Source of the DNA: Ambrosia x helenae
Taxonomy: Eukaryota; Streptophyta; Magnoliopsida; Asterales; Asteraceae
DNA length: 64,000 bases
Direction of reading: 5' to 3'
Assembly: GCA_030844895.1 (NCBI GenBank)
Contig: JAUTDX010007095.1
Span: 372,001-436,000, forward strand
The notes under the pieces are model-generated. The model ran no database searches, was not told the DNA's origin, and saw only the letters and a list, made by a program, of their open reading frames with translations. Shown here piece by piece: positions 11,857 through 21,385 of this stretch. Position numbers and translations under genes: made by a program. Numbering within the stretch: position 1 is the stretch's first letter; every line of letters starts with the position of its first letter.

Positions 11857-12277
11857 GATCCACATGGGCAAAGCATGTTTGAAACGGGTTGTGGATTGGA
11901 GGTCGATTTAGGGCTGATTGTTAGGGTTTTATGGCTGGAGTTCGATTAGGGTTCATGGGGTTATAAAGAAGATGACTCGTCTGATTTAAAGGGGTTTTGA
12001 AAGTGTGGAACCCAAAAAGACAAAATTACCCCTAGACTTAACGTCTAAAATTAACTGAGTTTGCTGTCAGGGACGAAATTGGCAAAAAAACAAAAGCCTA
12101 CGGACCCAGTTGTAGCACGTTTCATTTTTGGGCAGAAGTGGCAAAAACCACCAAACCTCAGGGACGATTTTGGCTATTAACTCTTTAGGATAATTGTCGT
12201 GTTTATAAATTCTTTTGTATCTTGTCCTTCTTACACAATCAATAACAAAGAATTCTTCTCTATTTTTCATCACTGTG

Positions 12278-13326
12278 ATAAGTTGGTGAGTATAGGAGAG
12301 AAAGAGGAGGAGGATAATTGTAGGAGCAACATCCTACCAGCTCTTAGGACGTTGGATGTATGTAATTGTAAGAACATGGAGCGTTGCAGTTGTTCAGATG
12401 GCATTGAGAAGTTGACTGTATGGGGTTGTAGTTCAATGACAGTTGTCTTGTTTCCAAAAGGAGTACAAGAGAAGCTCAGGCCACTCTGGATCATTAGGTG
12501 TAGTAAACTATTGGAAAGGGAGTTAAGAGGACAAGAAATGAACAGCAGAAGAAGCAGCTTTCGGATGCTTGCATATGTATGGATAGAGAATTGGCCAAAT
12601 CTGAAATCAATAAATGAACTGAATTCCTGTGTTCACCTCACCATATTGACAATAGAAGATTGTGAAATTCTGGAGTCATTTTCTGACAATTTAACATGTT
12701 TAAAGGAATTGTATATAAGAAATTGTCCCAAATTGGATGGTTCCTCCTTTGTTGGTGACAATTGGAAATCGTTGGAGAAACTAAAAATAAAAGATTGTGA
12801 AAGTATGGATGTTTCTTTACCTGGTTGGGTTTGGCCTCCCAATTTGTGTTCTTTAACTATTCAGAGGTTGAAGAAGCCCATCTCAGAGTGGGGCCCACAG
12901 AAGAAGAAGTTTCCAACCTCACTTGTGGAACTATGGATATACGGTCGTGGTGAAGATGGAGTTGATAGTTGCAGTCAGTTTTCTCATCTTCTCCCATCAT
13001 CTCTTACTTCTCTTGTGATAAGAGATTTTAAGAAATTGGAATCAGTAGTTTCAATGGGACTCCAACACATCACCTCCCTCCAACATCTTGATTTTTGGAA
13101 TTGCCCTAATCTGAAGGAAGTGTCTTTGCATCCCCAACACCTAACCTCCCTCCAACATCTCACTATTACCGATTGCCCTAAGATGAAGGATCTACCACAA
13201 CTGTAGTTCCCTTCACTCTTGAGATTAAACATATGGAGTAATTGACCAGGTTTGAAAGAAAGATATTGTAAAAACGGGAGTTACCGGCCCCTAATCTCCT
13301 ATATCCCCTGTATTGACATATCTTGA
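12278..13326 (+). pseudogene. CNL disease-resistance pseudogene I, 3' segment (LRR and C-terminus)
   Basis: This continues the LRR region of the gene broken at 5,947. The frame runs from KLVSIGEKEEEDN through irregular LRRs with repeated LxxLxIxxCxxL patterns (for example LTILTIEDCEIL, LKELYIRNCPKL, LQHLTITDCPKM) to a TAG at 13,204. Typical C-terminal residues (LKERYCKNGSY, LISYIPCIDI) follow in the same frame after that TAG and a TGA at 13,246, and end at TGA 13,324. The last two internal stops are therefore nonsense changes relative to the family. This part has no frameshift before 13,204, unlike the 5' segment. Confidence 0.9.
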
Positions 13327-13401
13327 AGTTAACATGAAGGTATCTCTCACACTACCTTTAATGATTTAATGTTAATTAACTGATTAATTTTGCTTGTTAT
13401 T

Positions 13402-13628
13402 TTTTTGAATGGCCAACAAATTGGAATCACTCACGGACGGAACACTGGAGTATCATCGTGCCACCAATGTTGTCACGCGATCATATTCCACCACCAAGTC
13501 ACCAATTCAGGAGGAAACTCATAATAATTATGAGAAAACCCCCCTTTTGTGAGATTCGAACCCAGGACCTTATGGTCCCTAAGTCTTATCTCACCACCAA
13601 GATGCCGTTAGGCTATAATGCCTTTGGC
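13402..13628 (-). mobile_element. SINE, tRNA-derived, with 16-bp target-site duplication
   Basis: Flanked by perfect direct repeats AATTTTGCTTGTTATT (13,386-13,401 and 13,629-13,644). On the minus strand an A-box-like segment and a good B box (GGGTTCGAATCTC, plus-strand near 13,550) lie in the 5' half, and the 3' end is TTGGCCATTC followed by a short A tail. Length about 227 bp. This is RNA polymerase III promoter structure with LINE-type target duplication. Confidence 0.82.
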
Positions 13629-13649
13629 AATTTTGCTTGTTATTAAACA

Positions 13650-14934
13650 CACGCTTTTGAATGTATTTACAAATATATGGTTTACTGTTTTCTTTCTTTG
13701 AAAATTGTTTGTTAAAACTGATTATGAAATCAAGGCTTGTATGTTAATGCTATTTAATATTATGTGTTTGAGGAATAACACTATTTAACTTTCACCCCAT
13801 AACTAAATAATTAAAGTCAAATGGTTTTAGTGTATTGAATTTCCATGTACCCATATGGCAGTGTCAGTTACTATTTGTTTCTCTGTAGTCTGATACGTAA
13901 ATTTTTGGCTGATTTGATGTTGCAGACTCAATTCTGACAGGAAGCATTCTACAAGAGATTTGTCCGCATTCACAGCAACCTGATTTGAAGATTATGCTCT
14001 TCGATTCTTTTTTTGTGGATATCAGTTATGGATTTATGCATTGTTGATGGTAGTTGTGCCGATTTTAAGCTTCTAGTATAAAAGAACCGATTGTATTTTG
14101 TTGGTAAAGTGTTGCTGCATCTTAGTTGTGTTTAAAGATTTCAATATATTTTGTCTAGCCTTTGTGTATCTTGTAGCATGACTTGTGGTTATACTTCTGT
14201 GTTAGTGGTTTAAATTGTTGTATGAACAGTGTTGAGAACTTGAAAGATTTGCAGGTTTAGCTAATGGCTGTGCCTACTTGAAGAGAAAAGTCGGTCAAGT
14301 TTCTTCATGAACAGGTTCGGGTTTAATTTTGGGGCCAATTTTTATACCCTTAATCGAGTTGACCAAATAATAGAGCGATCAGGTTCGGGTTTAATTTTGT
14401 TTGGGTTTGGTTTAATTTGGATAACGCCATGATTGGGTTAGGGTAGATTTTATTCGGTCGATGGTATTGGGTCATATTGCAGATTATTTGTTGGTGGTAC
14501 TGGTCAGACTGCAGATTGTAAAAATAAGAGAACTGATTTATAAGGTTACCAACAAAAAGTATTGTGTTATTTTAAATATACCCCAAAAGGAAATGATTTG
14601 CGATATTCACTGAAAGGATAATGCTATTATATTTTAACTTCTAAGAATTAAAATGTCAATGCCATTAGCACATACATGAATACCGGTTAATTTGAATTAT
14701 AATTTGTTAATATCTGGTACAACATGAAAAAATGTGCAGAACGTGTTTTAAACCAAATCTATTTTAGCCCATTACCAAATTCATTCGCTTTGCAATCTCT
14801 AGAATTGTGTGTTTTAAACCAAATTTAGAATTTATTTTTCAGTTACAAGCTTCATAAAAATTGACCCAGACCAATTCTCTTAGCTAATGAAATCCGACCA
14901 GCCCATTAAGGTTGGTTTGGGGCTATCCAAAGAA
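13650..14934. other. spacer downstream of CNL pseudogene I, no gene seen
   Basis: Probably old 3' untranslated/intergenic sequence of the resistance gene. A short direct repeat (caggttcgggtttaattt at 14,313 and 14,370) is the only structure I noticed. Confidence 0.45.
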
Positions 14935-15008
14935 TGCATGACCTGATATATTGTCTATACAATGGAGAAAAATATTAGTAAGGAAATGCTAGACAACTAC
15001 CATCACAT
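14935..15008 (+). pseudogene. CNL pseudogene II, fragment before LTR insertion
   Basis: A short match to the end of the NB-ARC region: MHDLI at about 14,935, then EKNISKEMLDNYHHIS, aligned with the stretch after MHD in pseudogene I. The upstream NB-ARC is absent, so this paralogue is 5'-truncated. It continues at 18,222 after the LTR element; the shared 5-bp target copy CACAT is at 15,004-15,008. Confidence 0.65.
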
Positions 15009-15233
15009 TGTTAGACATAATATCTTGATTTCTATATTATCCTAAGTATAATTATATATCCTAAGTTAATATTAGTTGTGGCGGTTAACTACCAACCATT
15101 GTGTCGGTTACATCAAAGGGGACACACCCTTTCATTATGTATAAATAGGACATAACCCCTCATTTGTAAATTAGAATGTTTGATCAATAAAGACACATCT
15201 TTTACATTCTCTCTGTTCTCTCTCAATCCCACA
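15009..15233 (+). repeat. 5' LTR of gag-only element
   Basis: TGTTAGACAT to CAATCCCACA. It contains a plausible TATA motif (tgtataaatagg near 15,140) upstream of a likely transcription start, and an aataaa-type signal (caataaag near 15,187). Confidence 0.94.
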
Positions 15234-15279
15234 TTTGGTATCAGAGCGTTAAGATCCTGGAGAACCTGTGAAGAAGAAA

Positions 15280-15396
15280 ACCGAGTGAGTCGGTATCGCA
15301 ACGAAGAAGAAGATCGAGTGATTCGATCATAAGAAGAAAGAAGTCTGCGAAATCGTTTCGTGAAGAACCGAAAGGAAAAATATTGAGTGATTCAAT
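15280..15396 (+). other. leader hairpin cluster with GTGAN loops
   Basis: Four hairpins lie within about 120 nt of the primer-binding site: ACCGA-gtgag-TCGGT (15,280-15,294), GATCGA-gtgat-TCGATC (15,312-15,328), CGTTTC-gtgaa-GAACCG (15,354-15,370, one mismatch) and ATTGA-gtgat-TCAAT (15,382-15,396). Stems differ in sequence but pair; loops all fit GTGAN. The position matches where LTR elements and retroviruses carry packaging signals. A function is inferred only. Confidence 0.7.
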
Positions 15397-16577
15397 CATA
15401 AGAACAAAAGAATCTTCATCCTCTGTTTTCATCCGAAAAACAGAGACAATCGCAGAAACCATTTTACCAAGATATAAGTTTACTGGCCAACCAAGATCAA
15501 TCAAAAGGTCACTAATTAGAAGATTATAACAGTTACAGAAGAAGGAATAGATCGGAGAAGAAGAAGATTCCGGCGAAGAGGATTTTTCCGATCATACATC
15601 GGATTCACATAAACCAATCGCGCATCCATCAACGGTTACATATTCCTGCCCTCTCTTTAAAGATTATAATCGAATAACATTCCTAATCCAAATCTGGTTC
15701 ATATAACAAGAATTCATTGTTCTTGTTTACCAAAATCGTGACACAAGATTTTCCGCCAAAATTTATAAAGAATTTTTTTACAGAAATTTGATTTCTGTTT
15801 ATCAAATAGTGTTCGGGAATCAATATCAAGGCGAAACCAGATTACACAACCCGTTTTGAACGTTGGATTAAGGACACTTTGTTACGGTCGGATCCGAACA
15901 AAGAAACCATTAAAGATCATCATTCGATTATATATAGAAGTTTATTGATTCGGTTTTAGTACTAGAATCATAGTGTTATATCGATTCATTGGAGACATAA
16001 GAACCCAGAATCGAATTTAGGAATAAGGCGCGAAAGAGAGGTTTGTTGGGCAGGGGACTTTCGTGGGAAAAACAAAGAAGAAAGGAGAATTTGACTTTAG
16101 AAAGTCAAACCAAACAAAAATAAGAAACCGTTTTTTCCAAAAGAATATTATAATATCTTTGTTTTCAGTGATCAGTGTTTGTCGTTTACTAGACATTCAC
16201 AACAATTCAAGAATTAAAGGTTATTATTAAGTAACGATTTGTTTTATAAATTTGGAGGGTTTAATACAAAAGTCAAGGAGGACTTTTATATTTTTTTTGG
16301 AACATAGTTTTGATATTCTAGGCACTAGGAGAAAGCCTACACCCATTTGCGAAACCCCGAATAGTGTGTTTTAAGCGCTTATATACTACGAAGGATTCGT
16401 CAAAATTCAAAGAATATCAAAATTATTTTGACAAAAAAAGGGGTCAAGAATAACAAGTTTGACAAAAGAGAAGTCAAACAAGTTCAAAAACGAAGTGTTG
16501 GGTAGTCCATATTAGAACGGACAATAGGGAAAAAGAACAAGAACAAGACTCCACTAAAGTCGCCCTCAAAACCCAAA

Positions 16578-17462
16578 ATGACGAAAGAAGAGAACGTCAC
16601 GAAGGACACACTTACGTTTAACCTCCAAACCCCGATGTTAACATCTACAAATTACACGATTTGGGCTGTTCGTGTAAAGGCAATATTGAATGCCAACAAC
16701 CTTTGGGAAGTAGTGGAACCCACAGAAGGAGCAAATGTAGATGTCAAGAAAGATAAGACAGTGATTGCCTATCTATTTCAAGCAATTCCAGAAGATATGG
16801 TGATGCAGGTTGCATCACATACTACAGCCAAAGACATATGGGAAGCATTAAAGACGAGACATATTGGAATTGATAGAGTCCAGAAAGCAAGATTTCAATC
16901 ATTACGCACAGAATTCGAGATGTTATCAATGAGAGAGACAGAAACAATAGACCAATTTGCTGGTAGATTAAGTGCGTTAAATACAAAGTCAAAGACCCTC
17001 GGATCAAAGTTCGAAGAACCTATATTGGTACGAAAATTATTGGACTCAGTGCCAGACAAGTTTTTACAAATTATTGCATCGATAGAACAATACTCTGATA
17101 TGGAAACCATGACACTTGACGAAGCAATCGGAAGACTAAAAGCTTATGAAGAGCGTCTCCGATCTAGAGATGAAAGAAATCATAGAAATGAGTATGATAA
17201 AATTCTACTTGCTCAATACAAAAGAAATATCAGTCAAGAAGGACAAGGAGATTTTAATCGAAGTCGTGGTAAAATCAATAATAGAAAAGATGATAGACGA
17301 GACAAGTTTCAAAGAACCCAAGGTCAAAGTCGTGAAGACAACCACCAAGAAGAAACAAGTACAAAGGATAAGTCTCAAACCAAGTGTTATCGATGTGAGA
17401 AAATTGGACATTATGCCTATGAATGTCCAAATAAACAAAGGAAAATAAGAGAAGACAACTAA
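16578..17462 (+). CDS. Gag of gag-only copia-type element
   Basis: An intact 294-residue Gag. The N-terminal and central domain follows the plant copia Gag pattern (NYTIWAVRVKAIL, DIWEALKTRHIG, RFQSLRTEFEML, LLDSVPDKFLQII). The C-terminal third is basic and Arg/Asp/Gln-rich, and ends with a CX2C-X4-H-X4-C zinc knuckle, CYRCEKIGHYAYEC, at about residues 270-283. It would assemble particles and bind element RNA. The intact frame with no pol suggests that Gag is kept for its own particle or packaging role. The start ATG is the first in the frame, preceded by the 1.34-kb leader. Confidence 0.92.
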   Translation: MTKEENVTKDTLTFNLQTPMLTSTNYTIWAVRVKAILNANNLWEVVEPTEGANVDVKKDKTVIAYLFQAIPEDMVMQVASHTTAKDIWEALKTRHIGIDRVQKARFQSLRTEFEMLSMRETETIDQFAGRLSALNTKSKTLGSKFEEPILVRKLLDSVPDKFLQIIASIEQYSDMETMTLDEAIGRLKAYEERLRSRDERNHRNEYDKILLAQYKRNISQEGQGDFNRSRGKINNRKDDRRDKFQRTQGQSREDNHQEETSTKDKSQTKCYRCEKIGHYAYECPNKQRKIREDN

Positions 17463-17935
17463 TCATGTGATATGATTAAAGAAGAATATCTGTGTGATAC
17501 GGAAACAACCTGTGATGGGTACAATGGTGAATCTAGTGAGTGGATCAAAAGCAAGAAGTTAGGTCATGTGAAGTGATCAGAATAAGAATCAGTGTGTGAG
17601 GCACTAAAGAACTAAACTAAAAGATGTAAATTGAAGATCATGGTGTGTGAGGCAACCATGTAAAGAAGAATCGCGTGATACGATCAAAGCCGTGAAGGAA
17701 TTAATAAAGAAGGAGACCTGTGTGACTCAGATCATCCAAGAAAAGCTGTGAAAGCAAAGTTGTGTGAAGCAACAATATAAATCAAGAAAACTATGAAAGT
17801 CGTTTGTGTGAAACGAACAAAGAAGTGTGAAGCTAGCTAATCATCCGCGTGTGATTCAAGAACAATCAGCAAGTTGTGTGAGACAATTAAAAGAAAAGTA
17901 AAAAGCAAGAGAATTTGTGTGATACAAATCAAGCT
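17461..17935 (+). other. 3' non-coding array of GTGAN-loop hairpins
   Basis: From the gag stop codon to the polypurine tract, GTGA recurs about 18 times, usually flanked by complementary arms. Best examples: AATCAT-gtgat-ATGATT (17,461), GGTCAT-gtgaa-GTGATC (17,562), AGTGT-gtgag-GCACT (17,591), CATGGT...ACCATG around gtgag (17,639-17,660), ATCGC-gtgat-ACGAT (17,670, innermost pair a C-A mismatch), GTTGT-gtgaa-GCAAC (17,759), GTTTGT-gtgaa-ACGAAC (17,802), AGTTGT-gtgag-ACAATT (17,872) and ATTTGT-gtgat-ACAAAT (17,913). Arms of 5-6 pairs (some G-U) with unrelated sequences and a constant loop are a covariation signature. Confidence 0.72.
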
Positions 17936-17991
17936 ATGAAGAAAGGATCTAAAGAAGCATGGAAGAAGAAATCAAGAATTAGGGGGGAGAA

Positions 17992-18216
17992 TGTTAGACA
18001 TAATATCTTGATTTCTATATTATCCTAAGTATAATTATATATCCTAAGTTAATATTAGTTGTGGCGGTTAACTACCAACCATTGTGTCGGTTACATCAAA
18101 GGGGACACACCCTTTCATTATGTATAAATAGGACATAACCCCTCATTTGTAAATTAGAATGTTTGATCAATAAAGACACATCTTTTACATTCTCTCTGTT
18201 CTCTCTCAATCCCACA
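17992..18216 (+). repeat. 3' LTR of gag-only element
   Basis: Identical by eye to the 5' LTR over 225 bp; preceded by the polypurine tract and followed by the target copy CACAT. Confidence 0.94.
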
Positions 18217-18221
18217 CACAT

Positions 18222-19945
18222 ATCATTGTTTGTGAGGAATATGTAGCATACAAGAAGTCCAAGGCATTTAAAAAAGCCAACACTTTGAGAACAGTTTTAG
18301 CAACATCTGTTGGGGAGGTAGAAAGTTGGCAGCGTTTTTACTTATCATATAAGATTTTGATTTTTGGTTGACATGCTTCCCGAGTTACAAATGTTAAGGG
18401 TTCTACGTTTGAGTTATTCTCAAATAAGCGAGGTACCATAGTCCATTGGTACTTTGTTGCACTTGAGGTATCTTAATCTATCTCAAACTAGAATTTAACA
18501 TTTAGTAGAAACTTTGTCTAATCTCAGCAATCTACAAACATTGACTGTTTTTTCTTGTGATAGTTTAGCTAATTTTCCAAACAGCTTCTTAAAAAATTAA
18601 AAACCTTAGACATCTTGACATTAGGGAGACTCCGCTATTGTTTCAATTGCCATTGGAGGCCGATGAGTTGAAAAGCCTACAAACTCTTTCAAAAATATTT
18701 ATTGGAGGTACCAGTGGATTTGAAATAGACAAACTATAAAGACTTCAAGAATCTTTGTGGTAAAATTTCCATTGTAAGTTTGGACAAAGTGCAAAATGTG
18801 ATTCATGCACGTGAGGCGCTCTTTTCACAAAAGAGATTTAGCGAGTTAGAGCTTATATGGAGTGATGAGTTACATGGTTCACGAAACGAAATGCTTGAGA
18901 ATGAAGTTCTAAATGAGTTGAAGCCTTGCAATAATAAGTTACTACAACTCAAACTTAGGCCATATAGCGGGTTCGAATTTCTAGATTGGGTTGGGAATCC
19001 CCTTTTTCTTCATTTGAAACACGTATCAATAAGTTATTGTAAAAGATGTAGAACTATACCGCCACATGGGAAACTACCATCACTTAAGGAGTTGTTTATT
19101 AAAGGCTTGGATGGGGTGGAAGTTGTGGGTTTGGAGTTATTTGGGACTAGTCGTGCATTTCCTTCACTTGAAATTTTAAGTTCTAAATATGTATGGGTGG
19201 AAGAAATGGTCCACGAATAGTGGGGTTGTGTTTCCTTCCCTGAAACAGCTTCTTATAGGGCATTGCCCTAATTTGGGTGTAGGCACACTTGAATCCCTAC
19301 CTTCATTGAGTGTGCTTTACATACATTATTGTCATAATTTAGTTGAAGTCTTATTTGAAGCACACCTTCATTAAAAGTTCTAAATATAGTTGCATGTAAT
19401 ATTGATGTGTTGAGAACGCTAGTTCAAAGTAGCTCCAACAATCACCGAGTTGAAAATACAATGTATTTTAAGGCTTAAAGATATGATGTGGAGAGGTGTT
19501 ATAAAGTATCTTGGGGCCGTTGAAGATTTATGTATTGGATATTGTAATGGAATAAGATACTTGTCAGAATCAGAGGCAATTGCAAGTAAGGTTCTTTTGA
19601 AGTTAAGGAAACTTGAAGTAGAGCATTGTGCTAATTTGGTGAGTTTGGGAGAGAATGATGAGAAGGAAGGTAATTGTAGGAGAACCGTGCTAACATCTCT
19701 TAGGATGTTGAAAGTATCATTTTGTAACAATATGGAGCGTTGCACTTGTCCAGTAGTGTTGACACATTGAAAGTTGGGTTTTGTAATTCAAGTACAACTA
19801 TCTCCTTACCAACAACAGGGCAAAGGCAAAGTCACTTTCCATTAAGGGTTGTAATAAACTATTGGAAAGGGAGTGGCCAGGACCAAAAATCAACAACATA
19901 AGTAGCATGCCACTGCTTGAGGATGTAAATATTAGAGATTAACAA
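18222..19945 (+). pseudogene. CNL pseudogene II, LRR segment
   Basis: A paralogue of the LRR region of pseudogene I, in fragments across frames: YKKSKAFKKANTLRTVLATSVGEVES (broken here as YVAYKK/KANTLRTVLATSVG) near 18,240-18,330, a scrambled stretch to about 18,600, then LRHLDIRETPLLFQL, and a 147-codon frame (18,780-19,220) with VQNVIHAREALFSQKRFSEL and WVGNPLFLHLKHVSISYC. LRRs continue to about 19,770 (LRKLEVEHCANLVSLGEN). Many stops and frameshifts. No NB-ARC. The tandem position behind pseudogene I suggests a decayed local duplication cluster. Confidence 0.85.
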
Positions 19946-20085
19946 GTTGATCTATGAAGCAACTGACCACGATGACGAACCTGTCAACCCAAACACTAAA
20001 GTGTTTGGGAAACAGGCCAAAAGTTTGAAAGAGTTTTATGAAATGATAGAAGATACAAGAGGAAAGGGATACCTGCAAAACTGAT
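19946..20085 (+). other. orphan coding-like fragment
   Basis: An open stretch of about 46 codons ending at a TGA near 20,083, with EATDHDDEPVNPNTKVFGKQ and LKEFYEMIEDTRGKGYLQN. It reads like genuine protein rather than LRR sequence and is in phase with no neighbour. I do not recognise it, and no start codon or splice site is evident. Confidence 0.3.
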
Positions 20086-20470
20086 TATCAAGGTAACATT
20101 TTGTTCACGTATGGTTACAGTTTACTCGATCTTATGTTGTGGATTTCAAAATAACAAATATTTATGTCTAACTAATGGTGTTTTGTGTTTTTTGTTTGGA
20201 AAAATGATCGTTTGCAATAGAATAATCGACACGACTGAAGAACATGCTTTCATATTTTTATGATAGAATGTTGTACTTATGGTTTGAAAAAGTTATGATC
20301 AGATCACTGTCTTATTATTATTTTGAAGTAATTGTTGAATCAGATCACTATCTTATTTGAAAATGGTTACAATTATAAAATTTCACAGAATTTGTTGTGT
20401 AGAAATATATTATTATAAATCTAATAAAATGAAGTTCATGTTTCTCTCAGTTTTTTACAAAAGCTAAGGT

Positions 20471-21264
20471 GGTGTTTGTTTTTTGGTCAAAAGTGCTTCT
20501 AACCACTTATGTTTGCGCCGCGCAGACGCGGGCAGACGTTTGAGGCGCGCAGATTATTTGTTTTTCGGATGAAAGGTCTTCCTAACCTCTTCTTGGTGCA
20601 GACTTGAAACAATGTCTTCTCAAGTCTTCCCCCCCCCCCCCCCCCTCTTATTCTCTTCTTCTTCTTCTCTTTCCTTCTCTCGTGAGTCTTATGCTTCTTC
20701 TTTTTTACTTCTCTTTTCTTCTTTTACTGCTTCTTCTTCTTCTTCTCTTTACTTCTTTTCTTCTCTTTTCTACTTCTTCTCTTTCTTTTCTTCTCTTCTT
20801 CTTCTTCCTCTCTTCCTCTCCTCCACCCCGACCGCCACCCTCCTCCCTTCCGAGCCGCCGCCTTCCTCCCCCTCTCGACCACCGCCACCTCCTTCCTCCA
20901 CCGGCGTCGCCGCCCTCATCCTTCCCCTGTTTCGTTTCCCTCCTCTCCCTCCCCTCCGCTACCTGATGAAAGGTATATGATGTGGTGGGTTATGGTGGGT
21001 TGTGTTAGTTATGGTTATTGTGGGTTTTGGTGGTTCATGGTGGTTATGGTGGGTTGGGGTTGGTTATGAGTATGGTGGGTTGTGGTGGGTTGTGGTCGAT
21101 TTTGGTGAGTTGTGGTTGGTTATGGTTATGGTTAGGTCACGCAGACATTAACAAACAAACAGTCTTTTTCCTACAGACTGCAGACCTTTGGTCCACCTCT
21201 TCTCATGCAGATGTCTGCAGATGTGATTCACAGACTGCAGACCGTTTGGCTCAGAAAAAACAAA
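20471..21264. mobile_element. MITE-like element with pyrimidine-only and G/T-only cargo
   Basis: The left end GGTGGTGTTTGTTTTTT (20,471) and the inverted right end (AAAAAACAAACAGCACC near 21,256) match at 16 of 17 positions. Repeated GCAGAC/GTCTGC words occur near both ends in opposite orientation. No convincing target duplication was found. The interior has a C-run and a C/T tract (about 20,620-20,945), then a TGGTGGGTT-rich tract (about 20,985-21,135). The long apparent ORFs in the C/T tract are low-complexity artefacts. Confidence 0.45.
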
Positions 21265-21385
21265 CAGCACCAAGTCTTCATTAGAAAAAAGGTTAAATGA
21301 AATGATTTCCTATAAATCAACATTTTTCCTTGATTACCATGTTACTTACATTTTAGGAACAAAACTAATTAGTGTCCTGTTCTAT

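Larger units (their letters stand above)
10723..12183. mobile_element. non-autonomous MULE (Pack-MULE candidate) with 273-bp terminal inverted repeats
   Basis: Perfect 9-bp target duplication TTTAGGATA (10,714-10,722 and 12,184-12,192), the hallmark length for Mutator-like elements. The terminal inverted repeats start GAGTTAATAGCCAAAATC and extend through 10,995 on the left and from 11,911 on the right (about 273 bp each, nearly identical by eye). The 915-bp interior has no transposase. It holds two coding-like minus-strand fragments (11,408-11,479 and 11,700-11,856) and a piece of a hAT-like repeat (about 11,533-11,660). It inserted after the copia element it sits in. Confidence 0.93.
5948..12272 (+). 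mobile_element. complete Ty1/copia element inserted in CNL pseudogene I
   Basis: It is bounded by 209-bp LTRs beginning TGTTAG and flanked by the target duplication CTGTG (5,943-5,947 and 12,273-12,277). Removing the element and one CTGTG restores the CNL reading frame across the junction. Primer-binding site TGGTATCATAGCAGAG at 6,157; polypurine tract ttgagggggag at 10,583-10,593. The 3' LTR is interrupted by a MULE; without it and its extra target copy the 3' LTR is also exactly 209 bp. I count four differences between the LTRs, so the insertion is not very recent. Internal genes are decayed. Confidence 0.95.
10594..12272 (+). repeat. 3' LTR of copia element, interrupted by a MULE
   Basis: LTR sequence covers 10,594-10,722 and 12,193-12,272. 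Between them lie the MULE and the second copy of its 9-bp target. The summed LTR length equals the 5' LTR (209 bp). Confidence 0.93.
15009..18216 (+). mobile_element. gag-only LTR retrotransposon (TR-GAG type), young
   Basis: Two 225-bp LTRs (15,009-15,233 and 17,992-18,216) read as identical, with target duplication CACAT (15,004-15,008 and 18,217-18,221). Primer-binding site TGGTATCAGAGC at 15,236-15,247; polypurine tract aggggggagaa at 17,981-17,991. The only substantial gene is a copia-type gag; no protease, integrase or RT is seen. A 1.34-kb leader and about 530 nt of 3' non-coding RNA flank gag, and both contain GTGAN-loop hairpins. The element must borrow pol from an autonomous relative. 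Zero LTR divergence implies recent insertion. Confidence 0.95.

Noticed and set aside
11681..11911. Plus-strand 76-codon frame in the MULE
   Set aside because: The minus strand gives more protein-like sequence over the same bases.
13540..13575. Possible tRNA gene (B-box-like sequence)
   Set aside because: No tRNA cloverleaf; target duplications show it belongs to a SINE.
17461..17990. CRISPR-like array (repeated GTGTGA words)
   Set aside because: Eukaryotic LTR element; spacing is irregular and the repeats are hairpins with varying arms, not constant repeats with spacers.
20604..20980. Two overlapping open frames of about 120 codons
   Set aside because: Products of the C/T tract; Ser/Leu/Pro-only low-complexity proteins without start context or homology features.
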